From Haloferax prahovense DSM 18310 (GTDB lineage Archaea; Halobacteriota; Halobacteria; Halobacteriales; Haloferacaceae): a stretch of DNA of 54,352 nt. Shown one piece after another: positions 1-8,100 of the stretch. The notes under the pieces were generated by a model. The model saw only the letters and a list, made by a program, of their open reading frames with translations, was not told where the DNA came from and searched no databases. The position numbers and the translations under genes are program-made. Location of the stretch: NCBI RefSeq assembly GCF_000336815.1, contig NZ_AOLG01000035.1:1-54352 (forward strand), written 5' to 3'. The stretch's first letter is position 1. Every line of letters starts with the position of its first letter.

Positions 1-834
1 CTCTTGGCCGTCACCCGCGGGCCGGACTACGAGCAGGCGACCCTGACGGCTCCCGCCCGCTCCGATGGATCGATCCAGTGGACGGAGACGGTTCCGGACG
101 TGACTGGTTCGCCAGCAGTCGTCGACGGAACGTGTTACCTGGCGACGCGAGACGAGGACAACGCGGTGTACGCCTACACGTTGGATGGTACCCAACAGTG
201 GAGCACACCTATCGACGGGGAGTGCTACACAGCAACCTGTGCGGATCGTGACGGCGTCTACGTCGGATTAACGGACGGCCGTATTGCAGCGCTCGATGCG
301 ACGACCGGTGAGCCACGCTGGAGCGAACAGATCGCCACGCCTGAGGAGTGCTGTCCGGATATTCAGGGCACACCGACAGTCGCCGACGGCCGTCTGTACG
401 TCCCGGGCATCGCCGAGGAACTCGTCGCCGCCGATACCGCCGATGGAACCGTGCTATGGCGGACAACCGTCGTCGACGAGGATTACGGGAACGCGATCCC
501 CTCACCAGCAGTCACAGCGGACACCGCGTACGTGAATACGTATCACGGAGGACTCGTTGCAATCGATATTTCGGACGGGTCGATTCACTGGCGGTCGGCT
601 GAGAATGGCGATAATCAACCACCCGCTGTAGGTGACGGTGGTGTGGTCGTGCCGCGGAACGATTCAGTCGTTGCTTACGATACCGGTGACAAACATGCGT
701 GGACGATTGAGATCACCGTCCCAGACATCGGGATGGCGGGCTACATCATGGACACTGAAGTCGCACTGGCACACGGAATGTGCTACGTTGGAACCGCAGA
801 TGGGCGGATCTACGCGATTGGTGCCAGCGGGTAA
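1..834 (+). CDS. PQQ-type beta-propeller repeat protein, 5' end cut by the window edge
   Basis: The reading frame is open to the first base, so the start is probably outside the window, although a TTG at 4 could serve. The protein is a run of propeller blades with the usual PQQ/YVTN-like motifs: repeated A-x-D-x-x-D/T-G-x-x-x-W (ALDATTGEPRW, AADTADGTVLW, AIDISDGSIHW) and repeated VYVG/LYVP strands. It ends with the closing blade YVGTADGRIYAIGASG. Such haloarchaeal proteins are usually secreted or membrane-anchored and bind no PQQ in most cases. The signal sequence, if any, is not in view. No functional link to the downstream genes, which face the other way, is apparent. It may be host backbone outside the mobile element. 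Confidence 0.8.
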   Translation, partial: LLAVTRGPDYEQATLTAPARSDGSIQWTETVPDVTGSPAVVDGTCYLATRDEDNAVYAYTLDGTQQWSTPIDGECYTATCADRDGVYVGLTDGRIAALDATTGEPRWSEQIATPEECCPDIQGTPTVADGRLYVPGIAEELVAADTADGTVLWRTTVVDEDYGNAIPSPAVTADTAYVNTYHGGLVAIDISDGSIHWRSAENGDNQPPAVGDGGVVVPRNDSVVAYDTGDKHAWTIEITVPDIGMAGYIMDTEVALAHGMCYVGTADGRIYAIGASG

Positions 835-918
835 GATACGCAACTCTGTCTAATCAACATTGAGCCGATGCTTCACCATTGATATCCTCGTTATCCTGCA
901 AAGGCGCATCCTCGTCGG

Positions 919-1149
919 TCATCGGTCGCGCAGTCGATCGCGAGCGGCCGCGAACCGAACGGGATCTGTATCGCCAGCCGCAGCCATCTCGTTAGCCGAC
1001 TGGAGTTGCGAGTCGATAAGCCGATTCTGTTGGCGTGACCACTCACTATCGTCGTGCGTCCGAACGTACTCGGCCCACTGTTTGATCATCGCACGCCGTT
1101 GCTCGGTATTCCGCCGATGATCGTCTTCAAACGTTTTTGAGTTCAGCAT
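919..1149 (-). CDS. Small partner protein of the adjacent nucleotidyltransferase
   Basis: A 76-residue charged, helical protein rich in Arg, Asp and Gln, with no membrane segment and no motif I recognise. I chose the ATG at 1149, which overlaps the end of the upstream nucleotidyltransferase gene by 23 bases. A longer start at 1179 would add ten residues and overlap more. The tight overlap implies translational coupling and a shared mRNA. In haloarchaea, DUF6036-type nucleotidyltransferases are often followed by a short helical protein like this. A toxin-antitoxin or MNT/HEPN-like relationship is inference, because no HEPN RxxxxxH motif is visible. Confidence 0.65.
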   Translation of the reverse strand: MLNSKTFEDDHRRNTEQRRAMIKQWAEYVRTHDDSEWSRQQNRLIDSQLQSANEMAAAGDTDPVRFAAARDRLRDR

Positions 1150-1738
1150 AGTATTCCTCCACTCCAAGCTCGTTGACATACGTTTCGAGCTGCTCCGTGT
1201 TAAATCGTTCCTCGAAAGTCAGGTACAGGTGAAGTGCATCCTCGAAATCCTTTCCGCTGAGGCTGTCTGCGGCTTGCGCAAGCCGGAGTTTGTACGCGAT
1301 TTGGAGTTCAAGCGGACTGATCTCGATCTGCCCTTCATCGAATGTCACCGTGAGGGGGTTCGCAAGGGCCTCACGCTCAACATCGTTTGAGACGAACCAC
1401 GTCTCGAAGTTCGGGTACATCTCTCCTTCCTCAGCGATTCGGATCCGGCTGCCCTCGCTCAACATCGAATACATCTCATCAAGCGGCATCGCCATCCCCC
1501 AGTATCCTCGATCTTTGAGTTCCGTAACTAACTGTTCAGTCTCCGCTTCGGACAATGAATCCAGAATGACATCGATGTCTTCGGTTGATCGAGAACGCCC
1601 AGTGAGGATCGCGACGTACCCGCTAACGATGACGTAGGTAACATCGCAGGCGTCGAGGATCTGCGTGAACTCGAGTACATCTTTGTCGAGTTCTGAAAGC
1701 TCTCGTGAAACCGTGAGTGTGCCGTCACTGAGTTCCAT
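1127..1738 (-). CDS. DUF6036 / AbiEii-like nucleotidyltransferase
   Basis: A 203-residue protein of the minimal nucleotidyltransferase fold. The core motif lies at residues 39-60: VSGYVAILTGRSRSTEDIDV, that is a Ser-Gly turn followed by R-S-T-E-D-I-D, with the two metal-binding Asp residues in DID. The rest is helical with an L-x-L-A-Q motif (YKLRLAQAADSLSGKDFEDA), as in proteins annotated DUF6036 or nucleotidyl transferase AbiEii/AbiGii. Members of this fold act as toxins that modify tRNA or proteins, or as resistance enzymes. The substrate here is unknown. It starts at ATG 1738, inside the 3' end of a truncated MazF-like frame, and overlaps the small gene downstream. Confidence 0.75.
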   Translation of the reverse strand: MELSDGTLTVSRELSELDKDVLEFTQILDACDVTYVIVSGYVAILTGRSRSTEDIDVILDSLSEAETEQLVTELKDRGYWGMAMPLDEMYSMLSEGSRIRIAEEGEMYPNFETWFVSNDVEREALANPLTVTFDEGQIEISPLELQIAYKLRLAQAADSLSGKDFEDALHLYLTFEERFNTEQLETYVNELGVEEYYAELKNV

Positions 1739-1883
1739 CAGTTCTCTCCATGGAACCCCGATAAACTAAGCGCTGCGTCATCTGTGTCGGGACGCCCAGA
1801 ACGAGCCTCGGGCGACCCCTCTCCGAGAGCGGATCGGTCCCCCAGACGACGTCGCCGTGTTCCCGGTCCTCGAACGCAGTCAC
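1725..1883 (-). pseudogene. Truncated MazF/PemK-like toxin, N-terminal fragment
   Basis: A GTG at 1883 overlaps the stop of the upstream wHTH gene (GTGA), the usual arrangement of a coupled second gene. The 52-codon frame begins with HGDVVWGTDPLSERGRPRLV, closely resembling the first beta strands of MazF/PemK-like toxins in haloarchaea (G-D-V-V-W-G-x-D-P...G-R-P-x-L-V). Similarity stops after about residue 33 (LGVPTQ). The remaining residues (MTQRLVYRGSMERTDGTQ) are unlike the family and run into the start of the next gene. A full toxin is about 110-150 residues, so most of the fold and the RNA-binding surface are missing. I read this as a deletion that fused the toxin start to the region upstream of the nucleotidyltransferase. 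Confidence 0.6.
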
Positions 1884-2266
1884 TGTACATCTTCCATCTG
1901 GTCGGTCCGGAAATCCTCGAGACGCTCCTCGCCGTATTGTTCGGCTGCACTCTCATGGTGTCGGTGGAGCCGATAGGTCGACTGGAGCCGTTCCTTGTTG
2001 TCCGTGATCGCCCAGTACGGGCGCTTGTGCCGCACGAGACCGCGTTCCTTCAATCGTGAGAGGATCGCACTGACAGCGTCCGTCTCCAGCCCGAGTCGTT
2101 CGGCAATCGTCGCGGCCTTCCACGCCCGGTCGTCATTCTTGTCGAGGAACAGTACGATTCGCTCGGTGTCATTCCGTTCCTCGAATTCGTCGGCGTCAGC
2201 GTTTTCGAACTCGTCTATATCGATAGTACCGCTCGACATAGACCAGTGTTGGGTTTGTTGGGACAT
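1880..2266 (-). CDS. Winged-helix transcriptional regulator / probable antitoxin
   Basis: A 128-residue protein. Residues 1-35 are acidic and disordered. Residues 35-95 form a winged helix: ERIVLFLDKN, then WKAATIAERLGLETDAVSAI as helix-turn-helix, then LSRLKERGLVRHKRPYWAI as recognition helix and wing. The last 30 residues are a charged helix. It has the MarR/TrmB-like architecture common in haloarchaea. The gene overlapped a MazF/PemK-like gene by four bases, now truncated, so it was probably the antitoxin or autoregulator of that pair and is now an orphan. An alternative start is the Met at residue 10. Confidence 0.75.
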   Translation of the reverse strand: MSQQTQHWSMSSGTIDIDEFENADADEFEERNDTERIVLFLDKNDDRAWKAATIAERLGLETDAVSAILSRLKERGLVRHKRPYWAITDNKERLQSTYRLHRHHESAAEQYGEERLEDFRTDQMEDVQ

Positions 2267-2384
2267 AGTTGTTTGGTGTGTTTGTTACGTTGGATGAGGG
2301 ACTACCGTGCCCAGAAATGCAGGAGAGGGTCACGCGGTTCGTGTCACAGTCTGGGGGTTCAACAGAAGACAGTGATATGGTCGT

Positions 2385-2537
2385 CTTAACCAACAGAATC
2401 GAGATGATGTCGCCATTGGTCTTTTCAGGCGAAATGCAACAGGACCGTTTCTGACGGGACCAGTGGTGGTGGGAAAGTAGCGTATTCAACGTGGCCGTCT
2501 CGTTGTGACCTGAAAAGACCAACATTCGTTGGTTAAG
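2385..2537. repeat. Two nested perfect inverted repeats
   Basis: The inner pair is TTGGTCTTTTCAGG at 2416-2429 and its exact complement CCTGAAAAGACCAA at 2509-2522. The outer pair is CTTAACCAAC at 2385-2394 and GTTGGTTAAG at 2528-2537. Both share a centre near 2465. The outer right arm covers the stop codon of the gene ending at 2533. No target duplication was seen next to the inner pair. It could be the remnant of a miniature element, or a large cruciform or terminator between the two minus-strand genes. There is no coding capacity inside. Confidence 0.5.
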
Positions 2538-3000
2538 ATTGTCGATTGTAGAGTTGCCGCACCGGCTTCACACTGAACACATCGCTCGCCTCAACAGGTG
2601 CGCTGTGACTATGGTCGGTCGCCAGTGATGCTGTCTGCGAAAGTCGGTCGATTAACTCGTTGCGTACGGATTCCCGACTGATTGTCGTCTCATGCCATCC
2701 CAGACGCTCGTCATAATGACGTTTGCAGAACGTCTCTGCAACGTCATCAGCTGCGATGAACTGCGTTCGTTTTGTTCCCCACACGTTCGATGAGACGTAC
2801 TCCGCACCGACATCCTCGTGAGTGAGTTCTACGAGGACGCACTCGACGAACGCGACAATCGAAGTGCGGTGACGGTTATTTGGGACAGTCAGATTGAGGT
2901 TTGACCACGGGGAGCGGGACTGTTTCGGGTTGTTCAGCGGCCTCTCGATGCTACGTGCGTGTTGCTGTTGCTCGGAATGCATGCGTTGTCTCCAGGGCAC
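2533..3000 (-). CDS. Hypothetical haloarchaeal protein
   Basis: A 155-residue protein, or 149 if the second Met at 2982 is used. I recognise no family. Residues 40-75 look like strands and a helix of a small domain (TSIVAFVECVLVELTHEDVG), followed by a charged region with FCKRHYDERLGWHETTISRE, and a C-terminus with DVFSVKPVRQLYNR. There is no signal peptide or membrane segment. Before the 443-bp element inserted, the primase-like gene would have stopped at about 3056, only about 55-75 bases upstream of this start, so the two were probably one transcription unit. Confidence 0.5.
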   Translation of the reverse strand: MPWRQRMHSEQQQHARSIERPLNNPKQSRSPWSNLNLTVPNNRHRTSIVAFVECVLVELTHEDVGAEYVSSNVWGTKRTQFIAADDVAETFCKRHYDERLGWHETTISRESVRNELIDRLSQTASLATDHSHSAPVEASDVFSVKPVRQLYNRQS

Positions 3001-3118
3001 ACCGATTGCCCCGTCACCCCTGACGGGGCTATAAAACGGAGATAGCTATTAGATATTACTCGGAGTTCCCACTGAACAAGCGTCTCGTTCGGCCGAGTAG
3101 CGAAGTATTGTCTGAGTT

Positions 3119-3561
3119 GGCTCTGTTGAAATCCTCAGAATGTGATATATTCTGCTCCGGTTGTGGTCAATACAGGTCATCTACGAATCGGGTAATGCCC
3201 GAACTCTGCTGAGCAGAATTATCTGCGATTTTGCCTCACGTCGGTATCCCATATGGGTTATTATAGTCGAGGTGTGAAACTGTTGCATATGAGTCAAGAG
3301 ACGGAGAACGACGGTTGGATAGGGTCATCGATGGCAGTCGGTATCGGAGCTGGGTTTGGTATGATAATTGGCCTTGTCCTCGGCGTATTTATGGACAATA
3401 TTGGGATAGGTATCGCACTTGGCTTGACTTTTGGTGCCGCAATCGGCGCTGTCGCTGGAATCGTGTTTAGACCTGTCTTGCTGAATCGCTAGATTCGCAC
3501 GACCTACCTAACGGCTCTTTCACGAGGGGTCATGTCTGACTAATAGGATTTCAACAGAGCC
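3119..3561. mobile_element. 443-bp non-autonomous IS6-like element with perfect ends, target duplication and a cargo gene
   Basis: The left end GGCTCTGTTGAAATCCT (3119-3135) and right end AGGATTTCAACAGAGCC (3545-3561) are exact 17-bp inverted repeats. They are flanked by an identical 8-bp direct repeat TCTGAGTT at 3111-3118 and 3562-3569. Ends of the form GG-C/T-TCTGTTG... and 8-bp duplications are characteristic of the IS6 family, including haloarchaeal members. There is no transposase, so it must move with a related IS in trans. Inside is one small membrane-protein gene (3289-3492). The element lies in the last codons of the primase-like gene. Perfect ends and a perfect duplication indicate a recent insertion. 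Confidence 0.88.
3289..3492 (+). CDS. Small glycine-zipper membrane protein carried by the mobile element
   Basis: A 67-residue protein with a short acidic N-terminus (MSQETENDGW) followed by two hydrophobic Gly-rich segments: about residues 16-36 (MAVGIGAGFGMIIGLVLGVF) and 40-61 (IGIGIALGLTFGAAIGAVAG). I chose the ATG at 3289. A frame from 3253 would add 12 residues, but an A/T box (TTATAG, 3259-3264) lies about 26 bases upstream of 3289, suggesting a leaderless transcript from there. Gly-zipper pairs like this occur in many small haloarchaeal membrane proteins of unknown function. Its place inside a transposase-less element makes it cargo. Whether it is a membrane toxin, an immunity factor or neutral is unknown. 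Confidence 0.6.
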   Translation: MSQETENDGWIGSSMAVGIGAGFGMIIGLVLGVFMDNIGIGIALGLTFGAAIGAVAGIVFRPVLLNR

Positions 3562-4763
3562 TCTGAGTTGTCTTCGGTGCCACCGGTTCGTTGTCCTTGT
3601 TCACGGTCATCCTCGTCGCTCTGACCCGAAGGCTCTGCACTGAGGTCCTCAACCTGCCTTTCGAGTGCTGCGATACGCTCGTCTTTCTGTTCAATCGTCG
3701 CCTCAAGTTCGCTCACACGGGTAGACAACAACTGGTTCTTCTCGAGGAGATAGGCGTTGCGACGGCCCGGTTCGTCAGTATCCACAACGGTGGTCTCAGG
3801 CCCCGTTTCAAGCTTCGATTGCGTCGATTCGTTTCTTGGACTGGGGTCGTAGTACTCCGACGTCGCCTCGATCGCCCGGTCAATGGTTTTCTCACCGTAC
3901 GTCGACCCGTCGGCGTAATGAACCTCGTCCCATTTCGCTCGAAGGAGTCCCGATTGTCGGAACAGCGTGTCCATCTGTGTCGTGTCTCCACCGGTCCAGA
4001 AGGCCAGCAGACAACACAGCGCCATGTCTGCTTCGGAGTTGCTGTCGTAGCCAGCGGTGTTCCCGTTCCACAGGCGTTCGAACTTCGGGCCGTTCGAAGC
4101 GTTCTTCGCTTTCTTCAGTAACTCGTCGTCTTCGAGGGAGATTGTGGGTGTGGTTTTGGCGTCGTCCCTGACGCTCGTATGTTCGTCACGTTCGGGTTCG
4201 AATTTCTCGGAGTGAAGTTGGACGTATTCACGGTGAATCGCTTCGAGCGCGTCCTGTCGGCGTTTGACGTGTCCGGACGTGTCGTCGACGCGGTTGCCGG
4301 TGACGGTGAAGAATCGTGCTGTGTCGTACAGTTCGATATGCCCACGTCGGTTTCGGCCTTCGGGGAGGTCCCCGTTGATGAGCACGTGATAGCCCGTTCC
4401 CGATGGTGAGATTTCCGTGTAGGAGTCGAGTCGGTCGATGATGTCCTGTGCGTCGTCGTCGACGTCACCCGTATCTGGGTCTCGGCAATCGTCCAAGTCG
4501 ATGCCGACGATTGGGTCCTCAGCGGTGAACACGAAGCCGATTCCATCTGCTCTCCCATTGGTCACGAAGTCGAGTGCTGTTTCGAAATCCGACCATGTGT
4601 CTGAGTCCGTCGACGATGCGAATGATCCTTCTCCAGGGACCACTGGAATCTTCGTTTGCTTCCCGTCTCGTTTCTCACTTCGCCAGCATACCCATTGGTC
4701 TCGTTCGACGAGTTCTGGTGGGAGCGTTTCCTGTGTCACGAGTGTGGTAGTTTCTTTCGTCAT
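3540..4763 (-). CDS. NrS-1-like primase-polymerase (PrimPol), C-terminus altered by insertion
   Basis: A 407-residue protein from the ATG at 4763. Residues 1-160 match the archaeo-eukaryotic primase fold of the phage NrS-1 polymerase type: QWVCWRSEKRDGKQTKIPVV at the N-terminus, the metal-binding GIDLDD (Asp89, Asp91), the nucleotide-binding turn SPSGTGYHVLI (120-130), and ELYDTARFFTVTG, whose Asp148 would be the third acidic residue. A helical region follows, then a C-terminal coiled coil (SELEATIEQKDERIAALERQ). It would prime or copy plasmid DNA. The last residues EALLKSY are encoded by the inserted 443-bp element. The pre-insertion C-terminus, rebuilt across the target duplication, reads DNTSLLGRTRRLFSGNSE. 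Confidence 0.8.
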   Translation of the reverse strand: MTKETTTLVTQETLPPELVERDQWVCWRSEKRDGKQTKIPVVPGEGSFASSTDSDTWSDFETALDFVTNGRADGIGFVFTAEDPIVGIDLDDCRDPDTGDVDDDAQDIIDRLDSYTEISPSGTGYHVLINGDLPEGRNRRGHIELYDTARFFTVTGNRVDDTSGHVKRRQDALEAIHREYVQLHSEKFEPERDEHTSVRDDAKTTPTISLEDDELLKKAKNASNGPKFERLWNGNTAGYDSNSEADMALCCLLAFWTGGDTTQMDTLFRQSGLLRAKWDEVHYADGSTYGEKTIDRAIEATSEYYDPSPRNESTQSKLETGPETTVVDTDEPGRRNAYLLEKNQLLSTRVSELEATIEQKDERIAALERQVEDLSAEPSGQSDEDDREQGQRTGGTEDNSEALLKSY

Positions 4764-5106
4764 TGTCGATTCACGGTTGTGGCTGCGCGCCTCTCGCGCC
4801 ACGATAAAATCTCCCGAGCAATTGCTCGCCCGTCTACGACGGCCACCCCCCACCCTATACTAGTCGTTTTTTGCCGTAACAGATTTCCAAATCTGCGAGT
4901 AGAAGACTCGTACCGTGTGTGTACGCAATGTACGGCATTTTCTGAAGGCCCAGTAGATGTAACGCCATTCTCGGAGATGCCGTAACATGCCGCAGTCTTG
5001 CGTTTTTGCAGATATTGACGAACAAGTAGACGCCGTTGGCGTAACGGGAAAGAGAAACACGATAGAACGACACCAGAGGCCCCAGAGACCATGTTTTGAC
5101 TGTGCA
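4764..5106. other. Intergenic region upstream of the primase-like gene
   Basis: A 343-base stretch with no convincing gene. Short frames on the minus strand overlap each other in different phases and lack domain content. It holds a C-rich tract (CACCCCCCACCC, about 4844-4855) followed by an A/T box (CTATACTAG, 4854-4862) that could drive the minus-strand primase-like gene. The decamer TGCCGTAACA occurs twice in direct orientation, near 4870 and 4979, with a related inverted copy (TACGGCA) near 4929. These could be binding sites. Confidence 0.4.
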
Positions 5107-8100
5107 TCACCTTTTACTCAGATTCTCCAGTGTAATGCCGTTGTAGCTGCGAACAACCTCACCATTGCGGCGCTCAGTTGAGCGCTCAAACACTATCTGA
5201 TTGTTGAGACGTCTGCTGAACCAACTCTTTGAGTCAGGGCTGATTTGGTGCTGCTCAGCCCACATTTCATACGTCGAATACACCTCTGCGGCAGGGACTG
5301 AACTATGCTCGTCTTCGACTATCCATTCAGTTACGAATTGTTCGACAACTGCGTCTGGGTCGTCTTTCCAACCGGTCTCCAGAGTAGGTTCTGAAGAGGT
5401 GTCGGAATGGGGTTCGGATTGCTCCCTGTTTTCTTTGGTTTCGGCTAGGTCTTCCACGTGGGCATTCTCAAGGAGCGAATCGAGTGGCTTCCGTGAACCA
5501 CCATCGTAGACGACTGCTTCATCGTCTTCAGAGAGGATGACAGTAGCATAGTCGTCTGTATCGTACGTTGGGTTCGGCAACTCATTTTCAGGGATGAACG
5601 GCTCTTTGATTTTCACCCACTCAGACTCGAATGCGTCCTTAGACTCGTAGACGTGTGTTTCCCCACGGCCATACACGAGATATTTGTCGACAGCTGGGTC
5701 GTAGCTGTACGTTGCTGGCACGCGCTCTTTGGTGACTGAAGGCCGTTCGGAGGCCCGGAGATACTCTGTGCCGGACCCATCCCGGAGAACAATCGAATCG
5801 TCCTCCAATGCCCACACAGTACGTCTCTGGTCGTCACCACCGTTCACAGGTCGAACTGCGGTAACACCGCCCTGTTCGGTCGCCCCACCGTTGAACATGA
5901 GCGGCGAATCGTAGGTGTAGAACCACGTTTCACCGTCTGCTAATTCTCGAATCGGTGGTGAAAGGATATTCTCAACACGTTCTGCCCAGTAGGTTTCCGT
6001 GTCTCCAGGACGGACAACAAATACAGGGAATGAACCCTCTTCTTGCGCTTTCCGAAGGTTTGTGAGCACCTTTGCGGGTTTCCCAGGTGTCGTCGTCTCA
6101 ACCTCAATGGCGAATGTCTCCTCTAACTCTGGGTGAGTCGCTCGTGCATCAGGCATCTCACTTCCGTCCTGCGACAAAATCGAGACGGTAAACCCGAGTT
6201 TGGAGAGTTCTTCTTCAACCTCTAAGAGTGCTCCATCGTGGTCATCTCCACCAGCGGATCGAACGTCACCCGTGTCTGGCGTAGAAACATCTTCCCCCGC
6301 GGCACTCAGCTGGATGATTACTTCGTCAGCATCCACATCAATTTCCGTCTCGAGTAATCGAGAACGCTTCCGAATACTCGCTAACTCGTCGTACGATGGA
6401 ACCTCGGCTTCGACCTCAGTGAACAACCGCCGAAGTTCGTCGTCAACTGCTTCGACTGCAACCCACCCGTTTTCTTCACGGACATCGTTTTGGAGTTGAA
6501 TACTCCGAACAACCTTCGCGAGAACAACGTCTAACTCGTCGTCAGTAACGCTGAGAACCTCTTGAAGTTCTTCGGGCGTCTGTGTACTCGGTGCCGATGA
6601 CTCAGAGACACCAAATTCGTTCTTAGCGCGTTTGTGCATCGTTGAAAGCGTCTCTTTGAATTCCTCTTCTTCCCGTTCAGAGAGTGGATAGTCGCTTTCT
6701 GGATGACCCGCTGGGATCGGCAGTGGCTCGAGACTCAATGGGAAGGGTCCAGTCTGCTTGAAGTTCGGGCTCGGGAGCTTTGCAATCCATTCGCCACGAG
6801 GCAGCGACCCAATTCGGTTGGTGAACTCTTCGGGGCCCATCCCCTCGTGAGACATCGCTTGGGCTAGTTTCCGGTCGACGCTGATTTGGCCGACGAGTGA
6901 GCTTCCGATGTTGTTCAGAGTGTTCAAGTAGACTTTCCGCCCACCTTCGGCTTCGATCTGCTCAGGGTATTGCATCGACAGCCCGACAGAGAGTCGGAAC
7001 GCCCGACCCTTTTCTAACAGATCATTCATCAAGCCAGAGACAACGACCGAGGAGGCTTCGTCGACGAAGAGATTGACAACATAGTCATCCGGGTAGTCGT
7101 TCACCTTGCGCCTTCGTTCTTTGAGCGCCTCGTAAAGGTTCGAGAACACAACACCCGTCACGAGCCGAGAGGCTTCACCCGAAAGCTCGCCAAGGTCTAA
7201 GAGGATGATTTTGTCCTCGTCAAGGATGTCACGGAAGTCAAACCGAGGCTCCGTGTTGTTGAACATCGGGAGCAAGTTGGTGTCTAGCGAAAGGTGGGCA
7301 AGACGAGATCCGATACCGCTTACTCTCATCGAGAATGAAGCCGGGTCAAGTTCGAGTAGTCGCCGAAGCAGACGTGTGACTTCCTCATTACTCGATTTGG
7401 GTAAGTCTTCGAACGTTGGGGTCGGTGGTCCCGCCCTCGTGAGTTGGTCAACTGCATACTCCAACTGCCGGTGGGCAAAGTAGTCCGCAGACTCTCGATA
7501 CAGCCCGTTTTCTCGGCCATGCTGTTCGTCAAAGAGCGCCTTGATGAGGACCTTAATCAGGGTTGGAGAGCTGATAGCCGAGTCATACTTGTCGGTCCCG
7601 ACGGCAAGTTTCAGAATCTCTTCGTAGTGGTTGGCCTTCTGTTGGACTGCATCAGTACGCCGACTCCCATTCTCTAAGGCGGGTTTGATGTTGAAAAACG
7701 AGAACCCAGGGAGCACATCCGGTATCGGGAAGTGGATGACGTTCTCTTCGAGGTCGGTTGTACCGAAACGCCGAGCGTGTGCTCGCATGTAGTTCTCAGC
7801 CATTCCGTCACCTTTCGGTTCGATGGCGATGACTGGCCCCTTGGTATTCTCGTGAAGCGAGAGGATTTCGTTGATGAAGGCCTTAGACTTCCCTGCGCCA
7901 GTGGTCCCGAATCGGCCATAGTGAGTTGTCAGCAGATCCGGTGGGATACACACCGGAACGTCTTCGGGCTCCCTGTTCCCGTCCAGAGCGTACCCAATCG
8001 CCATCCCATCGCGGAACTCTCCCATGAGGTCCTGATGGGGCCGTGGGAGTGGATTCCGACTTTGTTGTTCAGCACGTGTCCCCCGTGCACCCTCGACGCT

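Noticed and set aside
4855-5110. Several overlapping minus-strand frames upstream of the primase-like gene
   Set aside because: They overlap in different phases, show no domains and lie in a promoter-like region with C-rich and A/T-rich tracts.
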